A stretch of 64,000 bases of DNA, taken from assembly GCA_018268855.1 (NCBI GenBank), contig JAFDVR010000007.1:62001-126000 (forward strand), read 5' to 3'. The notes beneath the pieces were generated by a model. That model saw nothing but the letters and a program-made list of their open reading frames with translations, had not been told where the DNA came from and ran no database searches. Positions 7,647 through 16,419 of the stretch are shown here, piece after piece. Each line of letters opens with the position of its first letter. Within the stretch, counting starts at the first letter, position 1. Source of the stretch: Acidobacteriota bacterium. GTDB lineage: Bacteria; Acidobacteriota; Terriglobia; Terriglobales; Acidobacteriaceae. A program made the translations under genes and the position numbers.

Positions 7647-9803
7647 ATGGCCGAAGCCTTCCCCAAACCGGACACCATCCTCAAGCGCGCCACCTGCTCG
7701 CTCGATTGTCCGGACTCCTGCGGCATCATTGCCACGGTGGACACTGCCACCAACCGCGTCATCAAAATTCAGGGCGACCCATCGCATCCGGTCACGCGCG
7801 GCTTCCTCTGCGGCAAAGTGGCAAAGTATCTCGACCGCGTCTACGCGCCCGATCGCCTGCTCCGTCCCATGCGCCGCAAACCCGGCGTGCCCAAAGGCCC
7901 TCTCCCGCACGGCCGGGAGCATGAATTCTTCGAACAGATCACCTGGGACGCAGCGCTCGACGAGATCGCCGCGCGCCTCAAACAGATCAGCAATGCCTAC
8001 GGCCCTGAAAGCATCCTGCCGTACTCCTACGCCGGCACCATCGGCCAACTCGGCTACGGCTCCATGGACCGGCGCTTCTTCTATCGTCTCGGAGCGTCGC
8101 AACTCGACCGCACCATCTGCTCCACCGCAGGCGGAGAAGCGCTTACCGCAACCTACGGCGTCCGTCTCGCCACGCCGCCGCAGGACTTCGCGTTATCGAA
8201 ACTCATCATCGCGTGGGGCGCGAACATCCACGGCACCAGCATTCATCTCTGGCCGTTCATTGAGAAGGCCCGTCACAACGGCGCGCGCCTCATCGTGATC
8301 GATCCTTATGCCACGCGCACCGCCCGCCTCGCCGACTGGCACATCGCCATCAATCCCGGAACAGACACTGCACTCGCCATGGGCATGATGCACGTCATCG
8401 TCCGCGACAGTCTGCAGGATGCTGCTTACATGGCCGAGTGCACCCATGGCTTCGACCAGCTCCGCGAGCGCGTGATGCGTGAAGAGTACGCGCCCGCCAA
8501 CGTAGCTCGCATTACTGGCCTTACCGCGGAAGAAGTCGAACGTCTAGCGCACATGTACGCGACGACCAAACCCGCCGCTATTCGCGTGAACTACGGCGTA
8601 CAGCGGAACCAGGGTGGAGGCACAGCCACCCGCGCCATCAGCATGCTTCCGCTGCTCACCGGTGCATGGAAGCATCGCGGCGGCGGACTCTTCCTCTCAA
8701 CCTCCGGCGCGGCGCAGTTCAATCAGAAAGCCACACAGATGCCGGAACTCATGCACGCCTCCCCGCTTAGACGGGATGCGCGCATCATCAACATGAGCCA
8801 GCTTGGTCACGCGCTCACCGAACTCGACAGCAATAACGACGGTCCGCGCGTGCACGCGCTCTTCGTCTACAACTCCAACCCCGCCGCCGTTGCGCCCAAT
8901 CAGAACGCCGTCTTACGCGGCATGAAGCGCGACGATCTCTTCACCGTCGTTCACGACCAGTTCTTCAACGACACCGCCGATTACGCCGACTACATTCTGC
9001 CCGCTCCCTCATGGCTCGAACAGACCGACATTCAAGGTGCCTATGGGCAATACTTCGTGCAACTCTCCGAAGCCGCCATGGCGCCACGCGGCGAAGCGCG
9101 CACCAACGTGCGCCTCTTCGGAGAACTCGCGCAGCGCATGGGCTTCACCGAACCCTGTTTCCGCGACACCGAAGACGACATCGTCGCGCAAGCCCTCACG
9201 GTCGATCACCCATGGATGGAGGGCATCACTCACGAGCGCCTGCGCAGAGAAAAGTGCATCCCCGTCAACATGCCGACGAACGCGGACGGAGAGTTCCTCC
9301 CCTTCAGCGATGCTTCATGGTTCCGCACACCTACCCGCAAAGGCGAACTCTACTCCACCACGCTCGAAGCGCGCGGCCTCGATCCTCTGCCCGCCTACAT
9401 TCCCAATATTGAATCGCGTAATGGCACACCCGACGCGCGTTATCCGCTGGAGATGCTCGCGCGCAAGGCCGACAACTTTATGAATTCGACCTTTGCCAAC
9501 ATCGAAACGCACCGCGAGATGGAAGCCGACCACCTCAACACGCTCGAGATCCACGCCACCGATGCGGCCGCGCGCAACATCGCGGAAGGCCAGCCCGTAC
9601 GCGTAGAAAACGCACGCGGTACGCTCACCCTCAGCGCACGCATCACAGAACACGTCCGCCCCGGCGTAGTCTCCACACGCCTCGGCTGGAACAAGCTCGC
9701 GCTCGACGGTCAGGGTGTCAACGTACTCACCAGCGAACGCCTCACTGACTTCGGCGGTGGACCGACGTTCTACTCCACGATGGTCGAAGTCACAGCGTTA
9801 TAG
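7647..9803 (+). CDS. Molybdopterin-dependent oxidoreductase with N-terminal 4Fe-4S site
   Basis: 718 residues, DMSO-reductase superfamily. Four cysteines (17, 21, 25 and 55; CSLDCPDSCG then FLCGK) bind a 4Fe-4S cluster. The molybdopterin-guanine-dinucleotide regions include FFYRLGASQ, IIAWGANIHGTS, LIVIDPYATRTA and a C-terminal domain with HPWMEG and RPGVVSTRLGW. There is no Tat signal, so it is cytoplasmic. No electron-transfer or membrane subunit is next to it, so the electron partner must be elsewhere or soluble. It resembles formate-dehydrogenase-like and BisC-like enzymes; the substrate is not known. The ATG is preceded by an AAGGCA-like site. Confidence 0.9.
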   Translation: MAEAFPKPDTILKRATCSLDCPDSCGIIATVDTATNRVIKIQGDPSHPVTRGFLCGKVAKYLDRVYAPDRLLRPMRRKPGVPKGPLPHGREHEFFEQITWDAALDEIAARLKQISNAYGPESILPYSYAGTIGQLGYGSMDRRFFYRLGASQLDRTICSTAGGEALTATYGVRLATPPQDFALSKLIIAWGANIHGTSIHLWPFIEKARHNGARLIVIDPYATRTARLADWHIAINPGTDTALAMGMMHVIVRDSLQDAAYMAECTHGFDQLRERVMREEYAPANVARITGLTAEEVERLAHMYATTKPAAIRVNYGVQRNQGGGTATRAISMLPLLTGAWKHRGGGLFLSTSGAAQFNQKATQMPELMHASPLRRDARIINMSQLGHALTELDSNNDGPRVHALFVYNSNPAAVAPNQNAVLRGMKRDDLFTVVHDQFFNDTADYADYILPAPSWLEQTDIQGAYGQYFVQLSEAAMAPRGEARTNVRLFGELAQRMGFTEPCFRDTEDDIVAQALTVDHPWMEGITHERLRREKCIPVNMPTNADGEFLPFSDASWFRTPTRKGELYSTTLEARGLDPLPAYIPNIESRNGTPDARYPLEMLARKADNFMNSTFANIETHREMEADHLNTLEIHATDAAARNIAEGQPVRVENARGTLTLSARITEHVRPGVVSTRLGWNKLALDGQGVNVLTSERLTDFGGGPTFYSTMVEVTAL

Positions 9804-9806
9804 ATT

Positions 9807-10109
9807 TCAGCTTGCCATCTCAATGCGGACTTCGGCATCGGGGAATACAGCACGCATCTCTAGTGTTCCGCCAAGCGATTCAACATACTGCTGAAGTGTG
9901 CTGATGCGCATGTCCGTTCGATTTTCGATCTTCGAAACCTCGCTTTGCGCAACTTTCATCTTCTTCGCGAGATCCACCTGACTCCGTTTGCGGGCACGAC
10001 GAAGCTCATGCAGCTCCATAAGTTCGATCAGTTTCTGCGCGTCCGACTTGGAGCGGGCGAGGACCGCAGGATCCATTTTCGATTCCAATTCGCTAAATTT
10101 TCTCGCCAT
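9807..10109 (-). CDS. XRE-family antitoxin (HigA-like)
   Basis: 100 residues. The start MARKFSEL at 10109 has GGAGG six bases upstream, better than a TTG two codons earlier. A helix-turn-helix lies at about residues 40-75 (RKRSQVDLAKKMKVAQSEVSKIENR). It overlaps the toxin gene by 17 bases and follows it, the toxin-first order of higBA systems. The protein should both bind its toxin and repress the promoter at 10489-10549 through the inverted repeat there. Confidence 0.85.
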   Translation of the reverse strand: MARKFSELESKMDPAVLARSKSDAQKLIELMELHELRRARKRSQVDLAKKMKVAQSEVSKIENRTDMRISTLQQYVESLGGTLEMRAVFPDAEVRIEMAS

Positions 10110-10479
10110 GGTCAACCTCCATAACTCTGTGAGGATCGATGCCTATTTCAATGAGATGCCGCCGATAAATCTCGTCTGCTAATGGGATCATCTGTTCATA
10201 AAAACGCTTGTTGCCCGTTTTATCTCCGCCGATGAGAAGAATAGCCATCCGCCTCGGGTCAAACGCGAAGAATATGCGCAGAGGATGGCCTGCACTCTGA
10301 ACGCGCAGCTCTTTCATATTGCTGAATACAGAACCCTTGATGGTATCTGCCTGAGGACGACCAAGCGATGGCCCTTTATGCATCAAGACGTTCACCAGCA
10401 TGGCTACACGTCCCTGCTCGACTACCGTCAGAGTGTTCCACCACGCTTCAAACTCGTCGGTAAACTCAGCTTCGTACAC
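10093..10479 (-). CDS. RelE/HigB-type toxin (phage-derived Gp49-like fold)
   Basis: 128 residues from a GTG at 10479. FTDEFEAWWNTL opens the family helix, KELRVQSAGHPLRIFFAFDP is the core strand region with the conserved Arg residues, and LLIGGDKTGNKRFYEQMIP closes the fold. This is the Gp49/HigB branch, ribosome-dependent mRNA endonucleases. The gene is first in the operon and its GTG lies only a few bases after the predicted transcription start, so the message may be leaderless. It overlaps the antitoxin gene. Confidence 0.85.
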   Translation of the reverse strand: MYEAEFTDEFEAWWNTLTVVEQGRVAMLVNVLMHKGPSLGRPQADTIKGSVFSNMKELRVQSAGHPLRIFFAFDPRRMAILLIGGDKTGNKRFYEQMIPLADEIYRRHLIEIGIDPHRVMEVDHGEKI

Positions 10480-10488
10480 GACAATATA

Positions 10489-10549
10489 ATTATTCTCCAG
10501 AAAGAATATTCTGTCAAAAGAATAAAACTTTCTATTCTCTTGACAGAAT
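10489..10549 (-). promoter_or_regulatory. Promoter and inverted-repeat operator of the toxin-antitoxin operon
   Basis: On the leftward strand TTGACA (10512-10517) is followed after 17 bases by AATAAT (10489-10494), predicting a start near 10481, two to four bases before the toxin GTG. Two 17-base arms, ATTCTGTCAAAAGAATA (10508-10524) and TATTCTCTTGACAGAAT (10533-10549), form an inverted repeat with one mismatch separated by 8 bases. The promoter-proximal arm contains the -35 box, so a dimer of the XRE protein bound here would block transcription. Confidence 0.75.
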
Positions 10550-10621
10550 TCTCATCGCGACCACCGAAAGCGCCAAGTGGAGCGTGCCGCTCTTCGCGCG
10601 GGGGCGCCGTACGCCCAGCAC

Positions 10622-12151
10622 TTAGTCGTGATACAGAGCATCAGGAACCTCAGGCGTACTCGGATGATCGAGCGGCAGCGTGTCACCGAGTTCTTTCTGA
10701 TACGCCTCCAGCCGCGCCCAAAGCTTCTTCTTCAGCCCAGCCATCTTGGGATCGTCTGCGAGGTTTTTCATCTCCCACGGATCGTTCTCGATATCGAACA
10801 ACTGCACTACGCTCACCTGCGGATACACGATCAGCTTGTGCGTCTTCGTCCGCACCGCGCGTTGAAACTCCTTGTAGTTGCAGAACACTGCATCATGCAC
10901 CGGCTCATCCGCACCCATCCAAAGTCTTTTGATGGATGGAAACTCCACCGTCTTCGGAACAGCGACACCGGCCACATCGCACGTCGTCGCAAACAAGCTG
11001 TGTTGATAGATGAGTTCGTCGCAACGCCGGCCTGCCTTTATACCCGGGCCACGCACAATCATCGGCATGCGCATGCTGCAGTCGTACATATTCTGCTTGC
11101 CCATCAGGCCCTGCTCACCTACCGCGAGTCCGTGATCGCCAGTAAAGATGACATACGTGTTCTTCGCCTGGCCTGACTGCTCCAGCGCGTCCAGAATTCG
11201 ACCAACCTGCCGGTCGAGATGCGAGATGATCGCATAATATTCACGCCGGTGTACCTGCACCGCATGCTTCGTCCGCGGAAACGGCGCCAGAATCTCATCA
11301 CGCAGCTTGTGATCGCCCTGGTCGAACGGATGTTCCGGCAGAAAGTTCGGCGGCACTTCCACCTTGTCCACCGGATACATATCCAGAAACTCCTGCGGAG
11401 CCTGGCGCGGATCGTGCGGCGCATTGAACGCCACGTAAGCAAAGAAGGGCGCACTCTGGTGCGGCGCGGTGTTCTTCAGATAATCCACAACATGGTTCGC
11501 ATACAGTTCGCTGGAGTGCTCAATGCGGTCTTCCTTCGCGCTATCCCACACGCTCGTGTGCATCCAGTGGCCTGCGCGCGTTTCGTCTGCGGGGTTCCAG
11601 TGGTTTCCCGGAGCAGGACGGTTGTACATATCGCCATGCGCCCCAGTGGAGGGCAACATGCCCGGGCCCACCGGACCCATCTTCTGGAAACTGCGCGGCA
11701 GCAGCGTTGCATCCAGATGCCACTTGCCGCAGATGTACGTGTTGTACCCCGCCATCCCCAACACCTGGCCCCACGTCTGCATGTCCTGCAGGTTGTAATC
11801 GGTAAAGTGGGCCACCTTCTGCGTCATGTCACGCGCATGGAAACACGAGAGGCCGGTATGCGCCATCGTGCGGCTGGCCACGCACACCGCACCCTGCCAT
11901 GAGCCTTGCTGGAACGCGTGCGTAAACGCCGTGCCTTCGCGCACCAAACGATCCAGGTTTGGCGTTTTTACCTCAGGATTATTCAGTCCGCCAATGGTGC
12001 GGTAAGTCATGTCATCGCAGAACAGCACCAGAAAGTTTGGCCGCTCGTCGCGTGTCTTCGGGGTTACCTTTTCGGCAACCATCTCCCCCGCACCCGCCAG
12101 CGCCATGCCCGATGTCAAAAGGTTCAAAAACGTCCTGCGGTCCACACTCAT
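10622..12151 (-). CDS. Exported arylsulfatase-type sulfatase
   Basis: 509 residues. The start MSVDRRTFLNLL at 12151 has AGGAG upstream and is a Tat-like signal (DRRTFL). The alkaline-phosphatase-like sulfatase fold begins at RPNFLVLFCDDMTY, with metal ligands D46 and D47. The formylglycine motif is CVASR, nucleophile Cys90, which must be converted by a formylglycine-generating enzyme not in this window. FTGDHGLAVGEQGLMGKQNMY gives the second metal pair. It hydrolyses a sulfate ester, probably from a glycan, in the periplasm. It is not close to the other sugar genes, and no carbohydrate-binding domain is seen. Confidence 0.9.
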   Translation of the reverse strand: MSVDRRTFLNLLTSGMALAGAGEMVAEKVTPKTRDERPNFLVLFCDDMTYRTIGGLNNPEVKTPNLDRLVREGTAFTHAFQQGSWQGAVCVASRTMAHTGLSCFHARDMTQKVAHFTDYNLQDMQTWGQVLGMAGYNTYICGKWHLDATLLPRSFQKMGPVGPGMLPSTGAHGDMYNRPAPGNHWNPADETRAGHWMHTSVWDSAKEDRIEHSSELYANHVVDYLKNTAPHQSAPFFAYVAFNAPHDPRQAPQEFLDMYPVDKVEVPPNFLPEHPFDQGDHKLRDEILAPFPRTKHAVQVHRREYYAIISHLDRQVGRILDALEQSGQAKNTYVIFTGDHGLAVGEQGLMGKQNMYDCSMRMPMIVRGPGIKAGRRCDELIYQHSLFATTCDVAGVAVPKTVEFPSIKRLWMGADEPVHDAVFCNYKEFQRAVRTKTHKLIVYPQVSVVQLFDIENDPWEMKNLADDPKMAGLKKKLWARLEAYQKELGDTLPLDHPSTPEVPDALYHD

Positions 12152-12421
12152 TTTGCGCACTCCTCTGCACTGTTTGCTGCGATGCGAGGAGCATAGCATT
12201 GCTTCTTCATCCTTTGCGTCTGGATGGAGTCATACACATCGGCAACAAAGATGCACCGCTTCCGGTGCATACGCTGCTTCCCAAAGTGGTTTGTGCTGCG
12301 TCCACTCCCATATAATCGAAGTCTCCACACGAATACGTTTCGCGGGGAATCTTCAGGCAGTGAGGGTGGTCGTATCAATACCGGAAATCAGGCGGACGCA
12401 CGTTCGTCGAAGCTCGTAGAA

Positions 12422-15331
12422 ATGAATTTGCGGTCTCCCTCAAGCCACACCGGCAGCTGGTTCCGCCCCCGTCTTCGCTCAGCGTGGATTGCATCCATCT
12501 TTGCCGCCGCGGCCCTTGTGCCTGCGGCAAGCGCGCAGACACCGCAGGTCTTCTGCCAGGCACAGGTTATCGGCAACCGCCGCATTCCTAAGGAATCAGT
12601 GCTTGCGCGTCTGTTTGAGCATCAGGGCGATGCCTACGATCCAGCCCTGATCGAACGCGACTTCAACTCGCTCTGGAACACCGGCTACTTCGAAGACATT
12701 CGGATTGAGCGCGTGGATACACCGCAGTGCGTGCAGATGGTCATCTACGTACGCGAGAAGCCCACCATTCGCGAGATCAATTACAAGGGCCTGAATGCCG
12801 TCACGCAGAGTGACGTGCTCGAGCGCTACAAAAAGGCTAAGGTAGGCCTCACCGTCGAAAGCCAGTACGACCCGACTCGCATCAAGAAGGCGGAGGTTGT
12901 TCTAAAGGGTTTGCTCGCGGAGCACGGCCATCAGTTCGCCACGATCAAGACTGAAGTAAAGACCATGCCACCGGCGGCAGTGGCTATTACCTTCAATATC
13001 AAGGAAGGCCCGACGGTAAAGGTCGGCAAGATCCAATTTGAGGGCAATCATCAGCTCTCCTCGCGCACGCTTCGTTCCGCGATGAAGAACTCCAAGCCCA
13101 TTGGCATTCCGCACTCTATCTTTCTGGAGAACATCTTCCCGCGCACCTTCGACGCCACCAAGCTGGACGAAGACGCCGAGCGCGTCCGCCAGCTTTATCG
13201 TGAACGCGGCTACTTCAAGGCCCAGACTGGCGAACCCAAAACGCATGTGCGCGATGCCGGCGGCGTGAACTTCCTGCTCATGCCTTCGCATGGCAAGCGC
13301 ATCGACATTCTGATGCCCGTGGAAGAAGGCCAGCGCTATCGCCTCGGCGGCATTACCTTCACTAATTACAAGGACAAGGACCCCAAGGCACTGCGCGCCT
13401 CCTTTGCTCAGAAAGACGGCGAATGGTTCAACGCCACACTCTTCGGTAAGGGCCTTGAAAATCTGCGCAAGGCGTACGGCTCGCTCGGCTATATCAACTT
13501 CGTCGGTACGCCGGTCCCGCGTTTTGACGAGGCGAACCACAAGATATTTCTTGATATCGACCTCGATGAAGGCAAGAAGTTCTACGTTTCACGTATCGAG
13601 TTCACCGGCAATACCGTCACACGCGATCGCGTCATCCGCCGCGAGCTTCTGCTTGAAGAAGGCCAGCAGTACAACAACAACCTGTGGGAGATGTCCATCC
13701 TCCGCCTCAACCAGCTCAATTACTTTGAGACGCTGAAGGCCGATCAGGACTCTGAGACAAAAACCAACTCCGACGAAGGCACTGTCGATCTCCTGCTCAA
13801 ACTCAAGGAGAAGGGCAAGAACTCCATCGGCCTGAACGGCGGCATCAGTGGCCTCTCTGGTTCGTTCATCGGCCTCAACTACGAAACCAACAACTTTCTC
13901 GGTCTGGGCGAAACGCTTAGCCTCCAGGCCAACGCGGGCGATTTGCAGCGTAACCTAACGCTCGGCTTCACGGAGCCCTATTTCCGCAACAAGCCCATCT
14001 CGCTCGGTTTCCAGATCTTCTCCACCAAGTTCGATTACAACCCGGCCAAGAGCTACGGTGTCTCCACCGGTGTCAGCCAGAATCTTTCGAATGCCCAGCA
14101 AAGCCTTCTGACGAACTACAACCAGTCTCAGACCGGTCTCACGCTTTCTATCAGCTATCCAATCCGCCGCTCGTTCAAGCGCATTGGTGTTTCTTACTCG
14201 CTGACCAAGTCCGGCGTCACCACCTTCAACGACAACACCCGCAACGTTTTTGAATCGCTCGCTTTCCGCAGCGGCATCGCGGGCCAGAGCCAGTTGCAGG
14301 ACATCATTACTTCCAGCATTACGCCGTCGTTCTCCTACTCGTCGATCGACCGCGCAGTCGGCCCGCACTCCGGAACCGACATCAATCTTGCCCTGCAGGT
14401 GGCTGGTGCAGGCGGCAACGTCAAGTACTTCTCGCCGCTCTTCTCCGCGCGTAAGTTCTATCCGATGAAAGGCATGCGCATCAGCCGGGAAGGGCACAAT
14501 GTCCTCGCCGGCCGTCTTCAGCTCGCACATGTTGAAGGCTTTGGTGGGCAGGTGGCGCCGCCCTTCAACCGCATCTATGCTGGTGGCGAAACAGACATTC
14601 GCGGCTTCGATGTTCGCTCGGCATCGCCCTACACCTTTATTCCGGTGAAGGTGCCGTTCAACCTCACAAACCCGGATGGAAGCGTCGTTCCTCGCGATCC
14701 CAGCAACTACACCCTCGGATCGCTTCAGGTGCCGCTACCCATCTACCGCCTATCCTCGGTCGGTGGAGACACCAGCGTCACTGCGAACCTGGAATATCGC
14801 ATCCCCTTCGGCAACTCGGTCACGTTCGACTTCTTTACCGACTTCAACATGACCTTCGACGCGCTCAAATCACAGCTTCGCCAGTCGGAACTCGGACAGG
14901 CGCAGATCACCAGTCCGCTCTATGGCTGCCCGGTCATCGAAAACGGTGCCTGCAAAGGCGGAACGCTCGTGCACTTCGATCGTCTGCTGGCCACGGCACC
15001 GGGGACGAACTTCGTTCCGCGCATGTCCAACGGTATCGAACTGCAGGTCATTCTGCCGATCGTGAATGCGCCTTTCCGCATCTACTACGCCTATAACTCG
15101 CTGCGTCTCTACGAAGATCTCACGCAGCGTCAGGCTGTGGACAGCTACACCTTCAACGACCTCTTCCCCAAGAAGAACCCCTCCTGCGTCTCCAGTGCCG
15201 CCAGCGGCTACTGCGAACTCACCGGAGCGGGTGCTTTTACCAAAGCCCAAGCCGCGCAGTTCTACCTCGGCAACTACCAACTCCGCGAGCCGCGCAAAAC
15301 CCTTCGCCTGACGGTCAGCACTACGTTCTAG
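12422..15331 (+). CDS. bamA: Outer-membrane protein assembly factor BamA
   Basis: 969 residues from MNLRSPSSHTG; an upstream open extension to 12224 is not protein-like. A signal peptide ends at AASAQT. Five POTRA-like repeats can be followed (for example QVIGNRRIPKESVLARLF, REINYKGLNAVTQSDVL, KIQFEGNHQLSSRTLRSAM, ISRIEFTGNTVTRDRVIRREL with the usual G-N-x-x-t pattern), then a 16-strand barrel with the lid-lock motif GGETDIRGFDVRS. The last residue is Phe (TVSTTF), as expected of an outer-membrane barrel. It folds other barrels, such as the two TonB receptors here. No skp, lpx or fab genes flank it. Confidence 0.93.
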   Translation: MNLRSPSSHTGSWFRPRLRSAWIASIFAAAALVPAASAQTPQVFCQAQVIGNRRIPKESVLARLFEHQGDAYDPALIERDFNSLWNTGYFEDIRIERVDTPQCVQMVIYVREKPTIREINYKGLNAVTQSDVLERYKKAKVGLTVESQYDPTRIKKAEVVLKGLLAEHGHQFATIKTEVKTMPPAAVAITFNIKEGPTVKVGKIQFEGNHQLSSRTLRSAMKNSKPIGIPHSIFLENIFPRTFDATKLDEDAERVRQLYRERGYFKAQTGEPKTHVRDAGGVNFLLMPSHGKRIDILMPVEEGQRYRLGGITFTNYKDKDPKALRASFAQKDGEWFNATLFGKGLENLRKAYGSLGYINFVGTPVPRFDEANHKIFLDIDLDEGKKFYVSRIEFTGNTVTRDRVIRRELLLEEGQQYNNNLWEMSILRLNQLNYFETLKADQDSETKTNSDEGTVDLLLKLKEKGKNSIGLNGGISGLSGSFIGLNYETNNFLGLGETLSLQANAGDLQRNLTLGFTEPYFRNKPISLGFQIFSTKFDYNPAKSYGVSTGVSQNLSNAQQSLLTNYNQSQTGLTLSISYPIRRSFKRIGVSYSLTKSGVTTFNDNTRNVFESLAFRSGIAGQSQLQDIITSSITPSFSYSSIDRAVGPHSGTDINLALQVAGAGGNVKYFSPLFSARKFYPMKGMRISREGHNVLAGRLQLAHVEGFGGQVAPPFNRIYAGGETDIRGFDVRSASPYTFIPVKVPFNLTNPDGSVVPRDPSNYTLGSLQVPLPIYRLSSVGGDTSVTANLEYRIPFGNSVTFDFFTDFNMTFDALKSQLRQSELGQAQITSPLYGCPVIENGACKGGTLVHFDRLLATAPGTNFVPRMSNGIELQVILPIVNAPFRIYYAYNSLRLYEDLTQRQAVDSYTFNDLFPKKNPSCVSSAASGYCELTGAGAFTKAQAAQFYLGNYQLREPRKTLRLTVSTTF

Positions 15332-15354
15332 CAATAAATGCGGAGTGAGAACAC

Positions 15355-15385
15355 AAAGGGCGCAGAGATGATCTCTGCGCCCTTT
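15355..15385. terminator. Bidirectional intrinsic terminator
   Basis: A perfect 14-bp stem (AAAGGGCGCAGAGA / TCTCTGCGCCCTTT) with a three-base loop, followed by a pyrimidine-rich run on the + strand and preceded by A-rich sequence. It sits between the convergent bamA and deacetylase genes and can serve both. Confidence 0.9.
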
Positions 15386-15399
15386 CTCTTATATTTGCC

Positions 15400-16404
15400 T
15401 TATCGGTAAATCGCGCGTCCCAGCTTCGCTTTCACCGTCATCTCGGTAAGAAAGAGCGGATATTCATTCGGAGTCTGCCCACGAAGTATGTTGGTAGGCT
15501 GCAACGTCTGCGGCTGGTTTACGCCGCCATAGAATGAGAAGCACAGCTTATAGCCAGCCTCGTATGCTATCTCTTCCGTTTGCTTACGAAAGGCCAAGCG
15601 GGTACCCACAGGATAAGCAAGCTGTGTCACTGCACGCCCTATCTCAGCTTCAATTCTCCTCTTCGAGACGACCAGTTCTTCACGTTGTCGTTCAGCAGAT
15701 AACTGAGAAAGGACCATATGCGAAACTGTATGCGATCCGATCACCATTCCTGCCGCCGCCATCTCGCGTGCCTGCTCCCAGCTCAGAAAACGCTGCTGCA
15801 CTTCAGGCACCCCCACATGGCACTGCGCGCGCAACTCACCCATCATGCGCTCAGGATCGATATTGTCCGGCCGTTTGTAATGCGTGAGTACCTTGTGGAT
15901 CGCAGGTTCGCGATCTTCACCAAGCACCACATGCAACTCCGCCGGATACGTCAGCACAATCTCTTTCGCATCGGTCATCCGGATCAAATGAGCAATTTCA
16001 TCCCACCACGGCACGAGCGCTTTGCCCGCATAATCCACCACGAGAAAGAACGCTGCCGTGCAATCATTAGCCTTCAATACAGGGAATGCTTCGGTGTAGT
16101 TATCGAGATAACCGTCGTCAAATGTAATAGCCGCATACATGCGCTTCAAAGGACGACCACCCAACACCAGATTCTCAAGTTCTTCACCCGAAACAATAGG
16201 CATCTGTTTCTTGATGGAACGCACCTGCTGATCGAAACCCTCTGCCGTGGGACCAAACACGCCACGATCGAAACGCGTTACATGGGCATTGCCAATTCGG
16301 TGATAGTTGAAGACAACGATGCCCGGTTTGGAAGGCAACATTCTTGCGGCATGAAGAATGCCTGTATTGTGCAGCAACTTTGCCATGCGCAGTCGTTTCG
16401 ACAT
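15400..16404 (-). CDS. Polysaccharide deacetylase (NodB, carbohydrate esterase 4)
   Basis: 334 residues. Motif 1 is AAITFDDGYLDN, giving the catalytic base and metal Asp, and motif 2 is IGSHTVSH, the two zinc-binding histidines. The sequence RMLPSKPGIVVFNYHRIG before the domain is typical of polysaccharide-associated deacetylases. No signal peptide is obvious, so a cytoplasmic or membrane-bound role on a lipid-linked glycan is possible. It lies 15 bases after the ATP-grasp gene and shares its transcript. It probably removes N-acetyl groups from an exopolysaccharide. Confidence 0.88.
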   Translation of the reverse strand: MSKRLRMAKLLHNTGILHAARMLPSKPGIVVFNYHRIGNAHVTRFDRGVFGPTAEGFDQQVRSIKKQMPIVSGEELENLVLGGRPLKRMYAAITFDDGYLDNYTEAFPVLKANDCTAAFFLVVDYAGKALVPWWDEIAHLIRMTDAKEIVLTYPAELHVVLGEDREPAIHKVLTHYKRPDNIDPERMMGELRAQCHVGVPEVQQRFLSWEQAREMAAAGMVIGSHTVSHMVLSQLSAERQREELVVSKRRIEAEIGRAVTQLAYPVGTRLAFRKQTEEIAYEAGYKLCFSFYGGVNQPQTLQPTNILRGQTPNEYPLFLTEMTVKAKLGRAIYR

Positions 16405-16419
16405 ATCTCGCTACTCTCT

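Noticed and set aside
10622..12151. Sulfatase as part of the sulfonate pathway
   Set aside because: It cuts sulfate esters, not C-S bonds, is 28 kb away and lacks the shared operator.
12224..12421. Upstream 66-codon extension of bamA
   Set aside because: Composition is unlike protein and the signal peptide starts after ATG 12422.
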